Below, piece after piece: positions 32,726 through 44,449 of a stretch of DNA of 64,000 nt. A program made the translations under genes and the position numbers. The DNA is from Haemonchus contortus (Eukaryota; Nematoda; Chromadorea; Rhabditida; Trichostrongylidae): NCBI GenBank assembly GCA_000469685.2, contig LS997566.1:31552996-31616995 (forward strand). The letters run 5' to 3'. The notes under the pieces were generated by a model, which had not been told where the DNA came from, made no database searches, and saw nothing but the letters and a program-made list of their open reading frames with translations. Positions within the stretch are counted from its first letter, which is position 1. Every line of letters starts with the position of its first letter.

Positions 32726-35214
32726 CACCAGATGCAAGCGCTCGTGAATTGAAAGCACTAATCACCATCTCAGTTATTCTCCTTTTGGGTAGCCTGTTTT
32801 GACCCTAGAATTTTAGCAGCCTCTCCCGAGTCCTACTCAACGCTACCGTATTGAGGTCTTCATCAAGTCCAGGGGAATGAGGCCCATCTATCTCTGTTTT
32901 TGGCATATACGTACTCGCGAGTAGCCATCCAGGCTTCAACGTGGAGCTGGGTTGACTACGGGGCCAGGCAGGCTATACCGAGGTGGACGAGGAGCTCAGT
33001 TTTTGGAGGCGATCCCAAAACGACTCCCAGATTCTTCTCACTTACTCGAATGCAAGCTTTCGGCTGAGTCAATGGATAGGATACCAACTGCACCGACAGG
33101 CTTTCCGCGCACTTATGCGTGGATAGCCTGCGAGAAACAGAAGGTACATATATTGATCAGCACAGCAGAATTAGAGAGTCCATCCCTTGAATCCACCTGC
33201 GTCTTTGGGCGAGTACTGGCGACTTTTTGTCGGTGATGAACTCCAATATCCGTCACCTGGGGACGCCTTACTTCAACAGTCGCTGACCAGAGAGAGGTCC
33301 TTGAGTGAGAAAGGACTTCTAGTGAAGGAGATCCGTAGCAATTTCTTACACACGTACATAATGTTCATCCCCCACATAAAAGTAAAATTGTGTTTCGAAT
33401 AATTTTTTTACAGATTTCTGATGTATCACTTTGAGTGAGCCAAGCTCATTCAAAGTGCTACTTCGGAACGACGAGCCAAGGGACGATGAGCCAAGCTTGA
33501 AGAATGGATCAAACACAAGGGATGAGAAGTTGGTAGAAGTAGTAAATTTATCGCAAGAAGCAGAAAAAAGACTAATTCGCGTTTCACGCAGAGATTAAAG
33601 ATTTATTAGAGGGGTACTTTACATCGTAGCCGTAGGTGGGATCTGCGCTTTGACATTCATCGAAGAAATGTTGAAGAGATGTTCATTATTCACATCCCGA
33701 GCATTTCTACATCTCATTGCTCATCTTAGCATGAGAAAACTTTTGCCACATTTTCGAATGCTTCCAACAGTGAGGCTTGGATGGGGTTTTTACCCCAAGG
33801 GTTGGAGAAGAGCGAAAAAATGGTCTTATTCGGCCGGAAAGAAAATAGTGGACAGCCCGTTTTTCAAGATTCTAAAACGTACCTCAGGTGTTCCGCGAAC
33901 TTGATAAGTTGAACAGGGCAATTCTCCAAGACGACATCAATATCCGTTCGACGTTTTATTTCGTATACTTCTCTCTTGTCGCTTAATATTCAGTTGATAA
34001 GAAGTGCTTTTCGTTTGGCGTAACTTCCATCATGAATGTTACAAATGTTGAAAGCGTGATGAAATTATGGTTTCCACAGGCTCACAGGATCGATAGCAAG
34101 TATATCAGAGGAATCTCATTGGCTTCAACTTTATAGAGCCGTTTCCTTCGAAGAAAGTTCGAACTAGGCCAACTAAAGCAAATCGATCGCTCTCGATTGA
34201 GGGATTGATTATTAACTCCATTGCAAGATGGAAGCGTTGAAAGGAAATACGCGTCAGCCAAGATTGCAACGGTTCTACGAAGTGTAATGAGCTTCGACCT
34301 TGACTAATGACAGCTTATATTTTGAAAATTGATATTTTCTTCCTCTTAACGTCTACTATATACTCGACTAGTACTGATTCATCACATGCATGGAATTATG
34401 TATATCGTTAAATATCCTGGTTGGTCTCTTCGATCATGGATGAGCTGGATAAATAACCAAACGTTTGAATGCACCAGGCGAGTAAAGTTCGGAAACGGTC
34501 GATTGCTATACTAGACATCAGAGTGCTCCTAATTGGCATGAACGTTCCTGATGGGAAGGCTCTGTGATGCACATCGGACGGCGAAAACCTTGCAACAGCT
34601 TCTTGTGCTCCATGTGGGGTGTGCTTAGAAGGAATTCTTAGGAACTTATAGGTTCCAAACTAAAGAAGAAGGATCGTGCATGATAGATGAAAGAAGTCGC
34701 ATTGGATCTCCGCTTTTCTCGTATTGTCTTACTGAACATGATTGTTCTACGGAATTCCAAATTAGGTGAAACAACAAGACTACCTAGCATTGGCCCATGG
34801 TAAAGGGCCACGAAGTTCAGCTAACATATACAGCAGACACCATAAGTCATCCATTCTGCCTTGTTCAGCTTTTTCATGCGTGGAGACTGAGCAGTATCGT
34901 GTAGTTCCTCTGAAAAACTCTCAAACAAATGAACAGAGAAAGGTAGCATAATAACGTTGGTTATTATGATAGAGCATTCATGAAGTATCTCCCGAGAACT
35001 TCGCAATTGTCTGGATTGCTCTGGCTCTCTCCTCGTTGCTTATTTGCCTTCAATTACGAACTGTTTTCCCACATTTGACCCGTACTCTTTTACAAGCGCG
35101 AATCACGCCACTCCACTCCTAGCCTGTCGGGGCTTATACCAGGGACTTGATGCGCATTCCAGGTGGTCCCGTTAATCCGCCGCTGAGTTAGAAAGGTTTC
35201 TGAGGTCTTCCTCT
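32726..35214. other. Intergenic, nothing recognised
   Basis: Short open frames only (for example 32,952-33,236 + and 33,650-33,904 +). None shows exon boundaries or a familiar motif. Confidence 0.3.
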
Positions 35215-35540
35215 AGGGATACTTAGCGCCGCATGGGTGGTAGAAGAGACCCTTTCGCTCCCACAATTTTGGCGCTTAGAGCATTGTGGAAGCCCTGTTG
35301 CTGCCGTAATTAGCTTTCCCGCCCCCCAATCGCGTCACGTCAGACGAGTATCGAGACAATACAAATTACAACTAGTGATGAGGCGATGTTTTTCTCCCAT
35401 TCTTTTTTCCTCTGTTATTCTTTTTGCTGATGCGATCCCTTATTTAATTTCCTATACTATTTTCAATCTTGTCTTCTATTTCTCATCATAATCTGGATTA
35501 CCCAAAATTATCGTGAACTGCGCCTTTACCCTTGCTCGGA
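35215..35540 (+). repeat. Dispersed repeat, family R2
   Basis: Matches the reverse complement of 59,390-59,990 (shared AGTGATGAG.CGA.TTTTTCT and ATTATCGTGAACTG.GCCTTTA) and, at its right end, 53,965-54,030. The copy at 59 kb is split by about 230 extra bases. Likely a retroelement UTR or LTR piece, but no element ends were defined. Confidence 0.6.
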
Positions 35541-37132
35541 TTTATTGACTGAGAAACTGGTGCATATGAGCTATCAACGTCTTTAATTATTCTTCAGGAA
35601 TTTCAGAATATTCAGAATGATACCAAGACTGCTGCAAAAGCTTTGGCCGATGTTTCCCTATTTCCATCATAGGTACTGTACTTAATGGAAGCATAGGCAA
35701 CGTAAGCGGCTAGAAAGCGGGGAAAGATACAAAATAAGGTTATTCCTCAGTCATTTGCAAATTCTGTCAGTTGCGAATGGACTAGAAATCACGAATCGAA
35801 CCGTTTGCTTACCATTTACGCTGAAGTTTCACCTCGACATGAGTCGCGCGACCCCTACTGCAAAACAGCGCTAGTCTTGAGAACGTAAAAACCTTTGAGC
35901 TGATTCAATATTTTGAAAAGGGAAATAGGCAGTTCCCAGTTAATCAATCTGCAGTTTACGTAGCCTCACATGAATATTCCGTTAGAAGTTTTGTAGTCCT
36001 GAACAAACATCTACGAATTTCATTTTTTTCTTTAGTCCCTATCTTTCCATAGCCCCACTAAAATTTTCCTGTTTCACAAGTTGTATAAGAGGGTTCGTAA
36101 GACCAACTATCAATGATTATATCATGATTAGAGAATTTGCTGGGACCATGAGTTGAAATGACCAGTTTACAGAAAGGGATGGAGAAACGGGGTGGAACAG
36201 TGAGAGGGGAAATAGTATGATGTAATATCACTCTACCGGATCTCCATCTCAGTGTTCCACTGTGCAGAGTGTGCCATGAATATGAGAACGAAATAGTCGT
36301 GGTGAAGAAACCGCTATTTAATTGATATATGGTGACTTAATGTGAGCTATCGTACAGGAATCGCAACAACGAATTTAATGCACAGGCACTTGAAGTAATA
36401 ATGTGTACAGTACTAATTGCAGTTTGACGGCGCTTCCAAACTCACTGACTTTTGTTTTTGGGAATTTGAGATTTTTTTCAAGTCCGAGCATTCTTTGAGA
36501 ATACCCTAGGAGCTGCAACTGTGCAGTGTTTTAAGCGCAGGCTTTCCCTCTCTCTCTCTAGTGTGGGCTATACTGGCTCACTGAATTGCGTTCCGAGGAA
36601 TTCTGATATTCTTCCATTTGTGAGCAGGTGCTCCGCAGATTCCAGACTGTACTGTCTTACGAGATCTCAGAAGCCTATCTCAATACAATTCTCCTAGCTG
36701 AGGGAGCGCCTTACTCCTGGAAGTAGCAGATATAGTCAACACAGCATCTTTCTTATGCTTCTGCAGGTTGCCGCTCCAGAGTTTGTTGTTGGCCCACTCA
36801 TGCAATGTACCGTGCCAAGACTGTCCAAACGATAAGCGACTCCAGCACTTCCCAAACGAAAAATTACGCGCCCTTCTAACGTTCTTGCCATATTTATGGC
36901 GCACCCTTGTACTTATTTTGAATGGCTCTCCCTGATTTACAAAGCTACTCTAAAATCCAAGCTGAGCAATTAATGAACTGACGAATGTAACACAGGAAGC
37001 TGGACTCGCCACATCGTTTGGGAAACTGGAATGATACATTACATATCGTTAATTCATGATCTGCTTCACTCATGGATTCGCCTTTCCCTTAGGTTTGGAA
37101 TAATTCAAATTTAACACATTCTGCTCTCATAC
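35541..37132. other. Region where 3' exons of the kinase gene were expected; none found
   Basis: The kinase exon ending at 37,133 is followed on the minus strand by this stretch. The sequence after FRG in related kinases (T.RY and a DDLWS-type block) could not be found. The open minus frame at 36,680-36,904 does not resemble a kinase C-lobe. A short CT repeat is at 36,547-36,559. Confidence 0.4.
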
Positions 37133-40100
37133 CTGAAAAGGGCTCTTGGACGTGGTCGTCTCATTTTCAATTTCCCCTCAGGACTGTGAACCACAAATTC
37201 TCTTGCCAATCCGAAATCCAAAATATGAATAAATCTGTATTCTGGTGTCCCGATTCGGCCAATAGCCATATTTGCTGGTTTAATATCTCTGTGCACGAAA
37301 CCGACCTGAAAACAATGTTCTTTTACCTCTACTCGAAGATCGGAAACGAAGACTCGCATTCCAGGTTGAAGGGTGAGATGCTTCTTTTATGCATATTTTT
37401 TCGACATTTTTTCCACTACCTTGGTGGATTTCGATGCTTAGTGAGTAATTCAGCGGGAACCTGTAGACACAATCCTGCCACTGCCCATATTCGCTTTACA
37501 TTGCTTCAACTCGCTTTTGAAAGGCTAACGCTTTTGTAAGTGACCATATATGTAGTTTCAACACATTTCACAAAAACTAAAGTTTGAGATAAGCTGGTTA
37601 GCCTTATTGCGCCAGATGACGGAGGATGTATTGACCTAGGTTGTTCATATTGTAAATGTAGAAAGCACATGTACGGCGAGGAATGTGCCCGTCGGGAAAG
37701 GATAATAGTGCCTTAGCCCCGATGAAAAATGAAACATATGTATATCGCTACGAGGAATTCTTTCCTCATGAACTTTTTTCAGGAAGTGCCAGGCTACTTT
37801 TGAAGAGATAAACTCAGCTGGCTCCCAGATGATTAGAAGGCATTTCAATGAAACAGAGGACCATAATTCCGTGATCAGTTTCGACTTGATGTTTATTCGA
37901 CTGCTGCTATATCACCGTAGACGCGATCAGGAATTCTCACAAGGTTGTCATTTGTGGGCAAAACTTCGCTTTTGGACGGGACTCGAGCCCGTACGTGTGC
38001 TCGCCGCCTACCGTGCCTGTTATCCCTTACACCACCCTGACCCCGCTTGCCCTTACCGAGTGTATGTCATTTGGCGCGATCCCTCCCATTGCGCCACCCA
38101 TTCGACGCGGTTCGTGAGCTGGACAACTCGCAAAGGTGATTGAGCGACCCATTGCCCATCCAGCTGATAGAAACTCAATCGATGAAGTCACGCTGATAGG
38201 CATCATACGGCATTCGGCTTCTAATTGTAACGGCGTCATTGATCGGGCTTCTACCTGCTGGTTGGGAAGTGGAGGGTTGCCCCATCACATGGACGAGTTG
38301 TCCAGCTCGCAAACCGCGTCGAAAATGCGGTGCGATGGGAGGGATTGCGCCAAACTAGCGACTCCCGCCCTTACCTTTTCGATGGATTCTAAGCATGACT
38401 TTTCAGCTCTCACACTCGCCAGCCTTGCGATTTTTACTTCATTTCTCTTAACAAAATCTCTTTTAATAAAATTGGTGGATCATTTCGAAAACATTTCAGA
38501 TAATTCGAATAACTGCGATTGAACAAGAATGTAATCATAAACACACATCATGTATTTGCTTCAGGCTGAAGAGAACATTAATGCCGATTCTTATTTGCGT
38601 TGAGACGCTGAAAACTTTACCAAGCCTCCTGCAATGTAGCGTGATCAATAACAAGAAAACCTTGTCTGAAATTTCCATGACCAATTACTTTGTAATGTGC
38701 CGTAAACTTTCTCCTAACAACGTCATGACCATGTAGCTATATGATTCCCTTTTACCAGAATGCAGAAGTTGAGTAACATACGGTTTATTTTTAAGCCGCC
38801 GTAAAACCTGCAAAGCAAAGATATTTCTAAGAGATTAGCATGAGTGATTTGGTGAAGACCGCCCAACTAAGGATGTCATGAAGAAACTGCAGAAGTTTAG
38901 CCTCAAAAAACATCCTTCACTTACTTGAACTTCGAGTTTCAAAACGCTTCCACCTGATACAAAGTTGGATTCGGCTTTCAATGCTGCCTGCAAGTTAATC
39001 GGATATTTGTGGGGCATACGTAACGTGGCATAGTAGAAGGTGGCGCACTATCACACACGTATAGCCCCTCCGGATCGATATCCGTAAAGGCCAATCGAGC
39101 TCTGCATACCTCCCGGTTTAGTCAATTAATCATTAATTATCAAACTCGTCTGAGCGTGTATAAGCGTTGACTTGTATGTCGGCTGGCCACCGTAAGTTGC
39201 TGTGTAGGCCACACAAGCATTCGAACCGCAACAACCATTTCGAATAATAGTTTTCCTCTCTATTTATGCCAAATGGAGGTGAAGTGGTGTCCAGCGAATT
39301 TCAAATGCTCATCCAAAAACTGAATTCCACGCCCATGCCATCAAAGCATCCATCTCTACAGCACCGGTTGATTCACACCGATAGAATGAAGCATTGACTG
39401 GATGCTCGACTGGCCTCTTTGGATCTTCGCAACCTTCCTTTACTAATCTTTACATTTTTAGACCAACATCTCGGTTCTAAGTCACTCCGCTACTGAATCT
39501 ATTAGTACACATGCTCGTGATTGTAAGCATCCTAGAGTACCAAATATGATTCGTTGAGGGTGTGTGTATGCGTGCGTGTGTGAGGGTGTGTGTGTCTCAG
39601 GATTTGTGGGCCAGGGTGTGTGGGTGTGCGTGGGTGTGCGTGCGTGGGTGTGTGTGTGTGTGTTTTTCAGGGTTCGTACACACGTACGGGTAAGTGTTGA
39701 GGGTGTGCGTGTGCATAGGTATGTGCATATGTCGATGTGTGTGTGCATGGATGGGTGTGTGTACATGGGTTGCGTACGTGGTGCGTGTGTGTCAGGGTAT
39801 CAGGTTGTGTGCGTTTATGGGTGTATGTGCATATGTATGCTCATGGGTGCGTTCATAGGTGAGTAAATGTGTGTGTGCTTGGGTGTGCGTGTACGTGGTG
39901 TGTGTGGATGTGAGAGGATGTGCGCGTCAGGCTATGTGTCTATCCTATCTTGTCATACACCGCAGAGATGTGGGCCCGTGCGAACAGGATGACTATTCGG
40001 TCAGCGCCACAGAGCACGCTGTGGAAGACACTATGCTTGGAGTTTCCAGATACACACACGAATTTAGAAGTCCGATCCCCGTCAACCAGCGAAGACCAGG

Positions 40101-42009
40101 GATGCCGTTGCTGACGCCGATGAGTCCCTGATCCGATAGGCCGGACAAGTCATGTGATTTTGTGGTGAACGTCAGCCCAGGTAAATGCTCAGCTCGTCTC
40201 ACGGTGCAAAACAATTGATTCCGCATCCTTCCACGGCAACCTACCGAACATTGCACGCGACAGAAGCCGCAACAGTCATATGGCCTTTGTGGAGAGGACT
40301 TTGAGGGAACTCAGTCGCAGGGGGTTAGGATAATGTGGCTGAGTTTTCACGGGAATTGAAGAGTCCGATCGTTTTGTACCTGGGCTGGTGATAATGAATC
40401 AGTGTGGAAACGGGACAATTAGATAGCATATGCTGATAATGGGGTACGGTAGCCGGTCCAGTGATGCGACTCAATGGAGCAACGGCACCATCGAACTAGC
40501 CCATATTTTCCACTGCCCCAGCTCTTTGTTGAAATGGGAGCTATGGGTCAAATACCCTGCCGTCCTCCTTACCTCTTCATGTAGTATTCTGCTCAGGGGA
40601 GGGTTTGAAAAGAGAGCAGCGAGGGTAGGAGTAGGGGACGGGAAGGCCGAGAAATTCTTCGAAGGAGGGACTAAAGGGCTGTTGAAGAGAGGGGTGGATG
40701 TTACGGAGGGGGGGAAAGGCATTCGAACGGAAGTAATGAATGGGAGCTGAGGTCTCAAGGCAGCAGCGGTATGATAGCGTAGAGGCTCAGAAAGGGTGTT
40801 TTATAATTCGAATGGGGTCAGTGGCGAGAAGCCTTTGGTGGTTCAACGCTCTGGTACGGTAGAGGTGCTGTTGTAATTTTACCGTAATTAACGTATAGCT
40901 ACAGTACCTTTCTGTACTTACGAGTACCGTTACCGGCAGGACCGTAGTGGATCCCGCGAGACGCCAGACGCACCTCGGGACTGCCGCCAGCGCGGTGACC
41001 TTACTCTTTCAATGAAGAAACCAACTCTATCCAACACCACTAATTAGTAAGTAGCACCAGTAGTCTGGGTATTTTGACTAGTAGCTTGTATGTATGCGTG
41101 ATGATATAAAGCGTCGTGGATGATAGAAAAGTCGATGCTGCTCTCACATCCATTGGAACAAATCCATTAAATGAAACTTTCAACGGCTGGGTATTGCTAA
41201 TACTGCTGGCTACAAATCGAGCTTCCGTAAGCAGATTTGATTTGTATTGACAGACGGTCGTTTAATTTGTACTGTTGGAAGGTTGGAAGACTCAGCTAAA
41301 GAATTGGCCGAGTCTTCTAACATTGTTACACTAGAGAATAAAGCTGGAGTAAACCGAGTGATCCGAAGTAAGCCTAAAGATTGTTTGTGCTCTCCCCTGT
41401 TGCTTGCTATTTACTCACTACTTAGGCAACTAAAAAACGATCGGCTAATTGAAGTGAGGCTGACAAACTCATTATCTCTAAACCTTGCCAAATGGTCACT
41501 ATGTTAATGGGTATGCGATATGCGCACCACGATCAATTCTGATTTTGTTTAGTCCACACATCAATCAGATTGTATAGACAGTGATAACGGAACTGTTCCT
41601 AAAGCGTGTAATCACTATCATTCTATTTGGTTACCCAGTAGTACCTAGTAGGTGTAGTTCATTCGGGTTGTATTCGTTCAGCCTGTGCTTGAGTGATAAA
41701 GGTTGTGATGGCAACGGACCAGTGGCTTCGATTGAGGAACTGAGACGATTCATTAATCGTACATACCTGACGTGAAAACTATATCTCCTTTTCGTAACAG
41801 CGTCTCCCATCGGAAACAACCAATCCAACAGGAATAAATTAGAACAAAACCTACTTCCTTTTTTGTTTGCAAATCTTCTACTTTGTAAACTGCGCCACAT
41901 CCACCTTCACCGAGTTTCCTGAGTATTCGCCAACGTTTGCTTATAACTTTTCCTTTAGGTATTTGAACGGGTCCAGAGTCTGATACTGGAATGAAATCTC
42001 CATGATCAC
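37133..42009 (-). CDS. CK1/TTBK-like protein kinase, N-lobe and catalytic loop exons
   Basis: Five minus-strand exons join in phase: 42,009-41,855, 38,987-38,925, 38,807-38,689, 38,628-38,547 and 37,305-37,133. They read WRILRKLGEGGCGAVYKVED (glycine loop), AALKAESNFVSGGSVLKLE (lysine of the ATP site), LLGESLRHITK, then IHD-VGFVHRDIKPAN (catalytic loop) and ILDFGLAREF (DFG). The pattern, including the RPRPRALF lead into the activation segment, fits the nematode-expanded casein kinase 1/tau-tubulin kinase group. Introns are GT-AG. The first exon may begin at an acceptor (42,009) or at an ATG at 42,020-42,022. Exons for the C-lobe were not found, so it is either truncated or continues through unrecognised exons. 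Introns are full of repeats. Confidence 0.8.
37955..38060 (-). mobile_element. tRNA-like SINE head in kinase intron
   Basis: On the minus strand GGTCAGGGTGGTGTAAGGGA (A-box-like) is followed about 45 nt later by GGGCTCGAGTCCCGTCC (B-box-like). The spacing suits a tRNA-derived promoter. Different from the family at 13,862-14,163 in sequence. Confidence 0.45.
38078..38346. repeat. Foldback element with about 54-bp inverted ends
   Basis: GATCCCTCCCATTGCGCCAC...GAGCTGGACAACTCG (38,080-38,132) is the imperfect reverse complement of CGAGTTGTCCAGCTCGCAAA...GATGGGAGGGATTGCGCC (38,294-38,351). About 160 nt lie between. Non-coding, inside the long intron before the HRD exon of the kinase gene. Confidence 0.7.
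39035..39230 (+). mobile_element. tRNA-derived SINE, partial copy
   Basis: Matches the minus-strand SINE at 13,862-14,163: GTGGCGCACTAT.ACACACG near the start, then CGTCTGAG and GACTTGTATGTCGGCTGGCC near the end. The A box part is lost and the B box is degraded. Confidence 0.65.
39556..39935 (+). repeat. GT-rich imperfect tandem tract
   Basis: About 380 nt of TG, GGGTGTG and GTGTGC words with interruptions, almost free of A/C alternation on this strand. The opposite strand is CA-rich and therefore open over long stretches without meaning. Lies in the first intron of the kinase gene. Confidence 0.9.
39940..40440 (+). mobile_element. RTE element 3' fragment
   Basis: The + strand reads (with frameshifts) YTAEMWARAN, then EHAVEDTMLGVSRYTH near 40,010, then a decayed C-terminal tail. 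This corresponds to the end of the RTE reverse transcriptase and downstream region (the copy at 15,845-18,795 has related sequence from about 18,340). Strongly degraded. Confidence 0.7.
40441..41854. other. Kinase intron 1, unassigned
   Basis: No exon or mobile element recognised between the RTE fragment and the first kinase exon. Opposing open frames at 40,430-40,758 are purine-rich composition effects. Confidence 0.35.
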
Positions 42010-42639
42010 CTGCATGATACATATAAAATAGGTGTTTTGCTTAGAAATTAGAATCGAGAACCCTGCACACTACCATAGGACCATAGAACGTGAACGTGTA
42101 ATTATAATGAAGTAGAACTGACCCATCGCATAGGGAGAAGCAAGTATATTCACGAACAGCGCTCTACCAGAATACGCCATACCCGCAGCGACTACTCAAA
42201 GTAAAATGAATATGGGTTATCAAGCTGATACTTGATAATGCTTCATTATCTTTCCAGCGTATGGAGCATAACGATCATTGATTTAATTATCTCTACTTAT
42301 GTCATGCAAGAAACTCTAACGTACGTGTCAGACTTCAAACAGAAAGAAAAAGCAAGGACGCAAAGAAAAGAGTAGTGCTGAGAAAAGAGAACGGAGAGAA
42401 TAATCATTTGCATCACACGTCGGCATCATGATCGTCGGTCTTCTCGAGCGGACGCCTGTAACGTATCCATTTGTCCGTGTCGCGAGCCAGAGCTGTCCAG
42501 TGGATCATACTCGTTTGAGGGACAAGAAAAATAGCATTTCTTCAGATCATTGTTCTCATGAAGAAGTCCAACCATACCGCTACAGCCGTCCTCACCTTTG
42601 CTTGCTGCCCCTGAGAGATTCAGCCAGTTACCGTCTTGG
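42010..42639. other. Upstream of kinase exon 1, nothing recognised
   Basis: Any promoter or further 5' exon of the kinase gene would lie here. No clear exon on the minus strand was found. Confidence 0.3.
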
Positions 42640-42850
42640 TTCAGAGGTCAACACCGTATGGAATAGCGTGGAAAGCCCACCGATCTTCGATTTCTTGGCG
42701 TAATTGATGAAATCTATACTCTTCGTTTGTTGATGGAACTCGTAACTCCGGAATCTTTTCAGCACTTGCGTGTATAGGGAAATTGCGAGCATAGTCCTTT
42801 CCAAAGTGTGTTGAATGAGTTGACAGCATTTTCATCTTCTTCACATAAAG
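42640..42850 (-). mobile_element. RTE element fragment
   Basis: On the minus strand the sequence reads MLSTHSTHFGKDYARNFPIH then, shifted, an RNRRS-like block, matching the RTE stretch at 18,393-18,540 ([20 protein letters not shown]). Frameshifted remnant. Confidence 0.65.
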
Positions 42851-44449
42851 TTTCCTAGGCGTACGTCATAGCAGGACAGCAGTGCGGAAAGTGTGAGTGC
42901 GGGTTCGGATGTTCTTTGTCTTCTTCACTTCCTCGATATTATCAAATGCTCTCCACGCGTTAACGTATCGAGCAAAAAAAAATGAATAAGAGACAATCAC
43001 GCAGGAAAATGAGTAACAGTTGTATTGAACGATAACACTTAGAGCAAAACACCACGCACTTGTGCTCGTCGTATTAGTTTTGCTGCAAGCCGCTCAAAGG
43101 GACCACATGAGCCTCCCAGCCTGAGGAAGGGAGCTTCAAAATGAAGAAATCCGTGCAACATGTGCAAATCAAAAAACTCACGGCAGGAGTGCAAGAAAGG
43201 AAGGGAGAAAGCTATTGCCTATGGCAGATCTTAGCGTTCTGGCATACAAAAAACCACCGCGACCCGTAAGGACTTCTCTAGTAACGTTGTTCTATATTAT
43301 TTTATATTTTTCACTGGGAACCACTTTCGTAAGTACGCGGGATAATAATTTTTCCGTGTAAATCCTGGTAGTATTCAGGAGAATCAATTTGTTGCTATAT
43401 GTCGTGCCGCTTGGACGACTTAAAGATTGGCCTGGCGTAGGGCGCCCTCGGTCCGGCCGGGAAAGGCACTTCGCGGTGAAGAGAGCTGGAGTTTGCCACG
43501 TGGCTACGCTTAGCCACGGACTCTGGCCGCTCTATCCGCCATGCGACGATTGTAACATCCATTGTCGTCGCCGTCATTGTCGCAGCCGCCTGCCAGTCTC
43601 CGTCTTCTGGTGCCATTCGACGTCAACGCCATTGACGCACCTACAGTGGTTCCCGCACCACCACATTGTTGTCATCTGCTAGTGGTGCCATTGCTGCCAA
43701 GTACGTCGCACGCAAGGAACATCAAGAGGAATGGTCTGCAGCCATGGAAGAACCGTGGAGCAGCTGTGCCAGAAGGAGGCTGGGAGGACTTGGATTGCCC
43801 CGGATGAGGTCCTAGCAGGATCGGACCCTGTCCGTAGGTCTACTGTGGTTATTGTGTTAAAATGTATTTTTCATGCTCTTTCCCACAGTACTACTCACAT
43901 CGTATATTCATCTTTTAACACATTCGCATTTAACCTCACATTTCTTTTCGTGCGTAGTATATCATGAAATAGTGTAATATATAATGTGTGCACTTAGTAT
44001 GTGAGGTGTGGTCATATCTGCATATCCAGCCTGTGTGCACAGGGATGGGTTCGTAGGCCCAGGGAGGGCCGTGACCTAGCGCCTCGAGAAAACTCGGCGC
44101 TGGGCTAGCAACCCTCAGCGCACTGCGGAGGCAGCCCGCGCGATAACGCAAGGGGGACTGAGGCAGCCCAGGCCTACCAAGTCCGAGTGACAGTTGGACA
44201 CGAGCATAGCGAGTTAGCAGAAAACCCCGGTCACCTAGCTCACGCCGCTGGGTCGCTCTGCCGAGCAACCATCGATGCGGATTGGCCTCGGCGGGACGGT
44301 CCCAACGGCGCGACGTTATATGAATAAACTGAATCCTTACCCTTCTCCACCTTATGAATTTCTTGATCATTCGTGATCTACATATAAAGGACAGATAGAA
44401 GAAGCACTGCCTGTGTGCATGGAACAAGTTTGCTATGAGAGAGGAGGAA
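42851..44449. other. Intergenic; GC-rich island at 44,020-44,330
   Basis: 43,390-43,810 has overlapping open frames on both strands with no family match. 44,020-44,330 is markedly GC-rich and open for 163 codons on the minus strand; this may be the 3' tail of the adjoining minus-strand LINE or a separate short element. Confidence 0.35.

Noticed and set aside
39482..39866. His/Thr-rich and Val/Cys-rich open frames of about 100 codons
   Set aside because: They are translations of the GT-rich tract.
43936..44427. 163-codon minus-strand frame in a GC-rich island
   Set aside because: No motif recognised; more likely LINE tail or composition.
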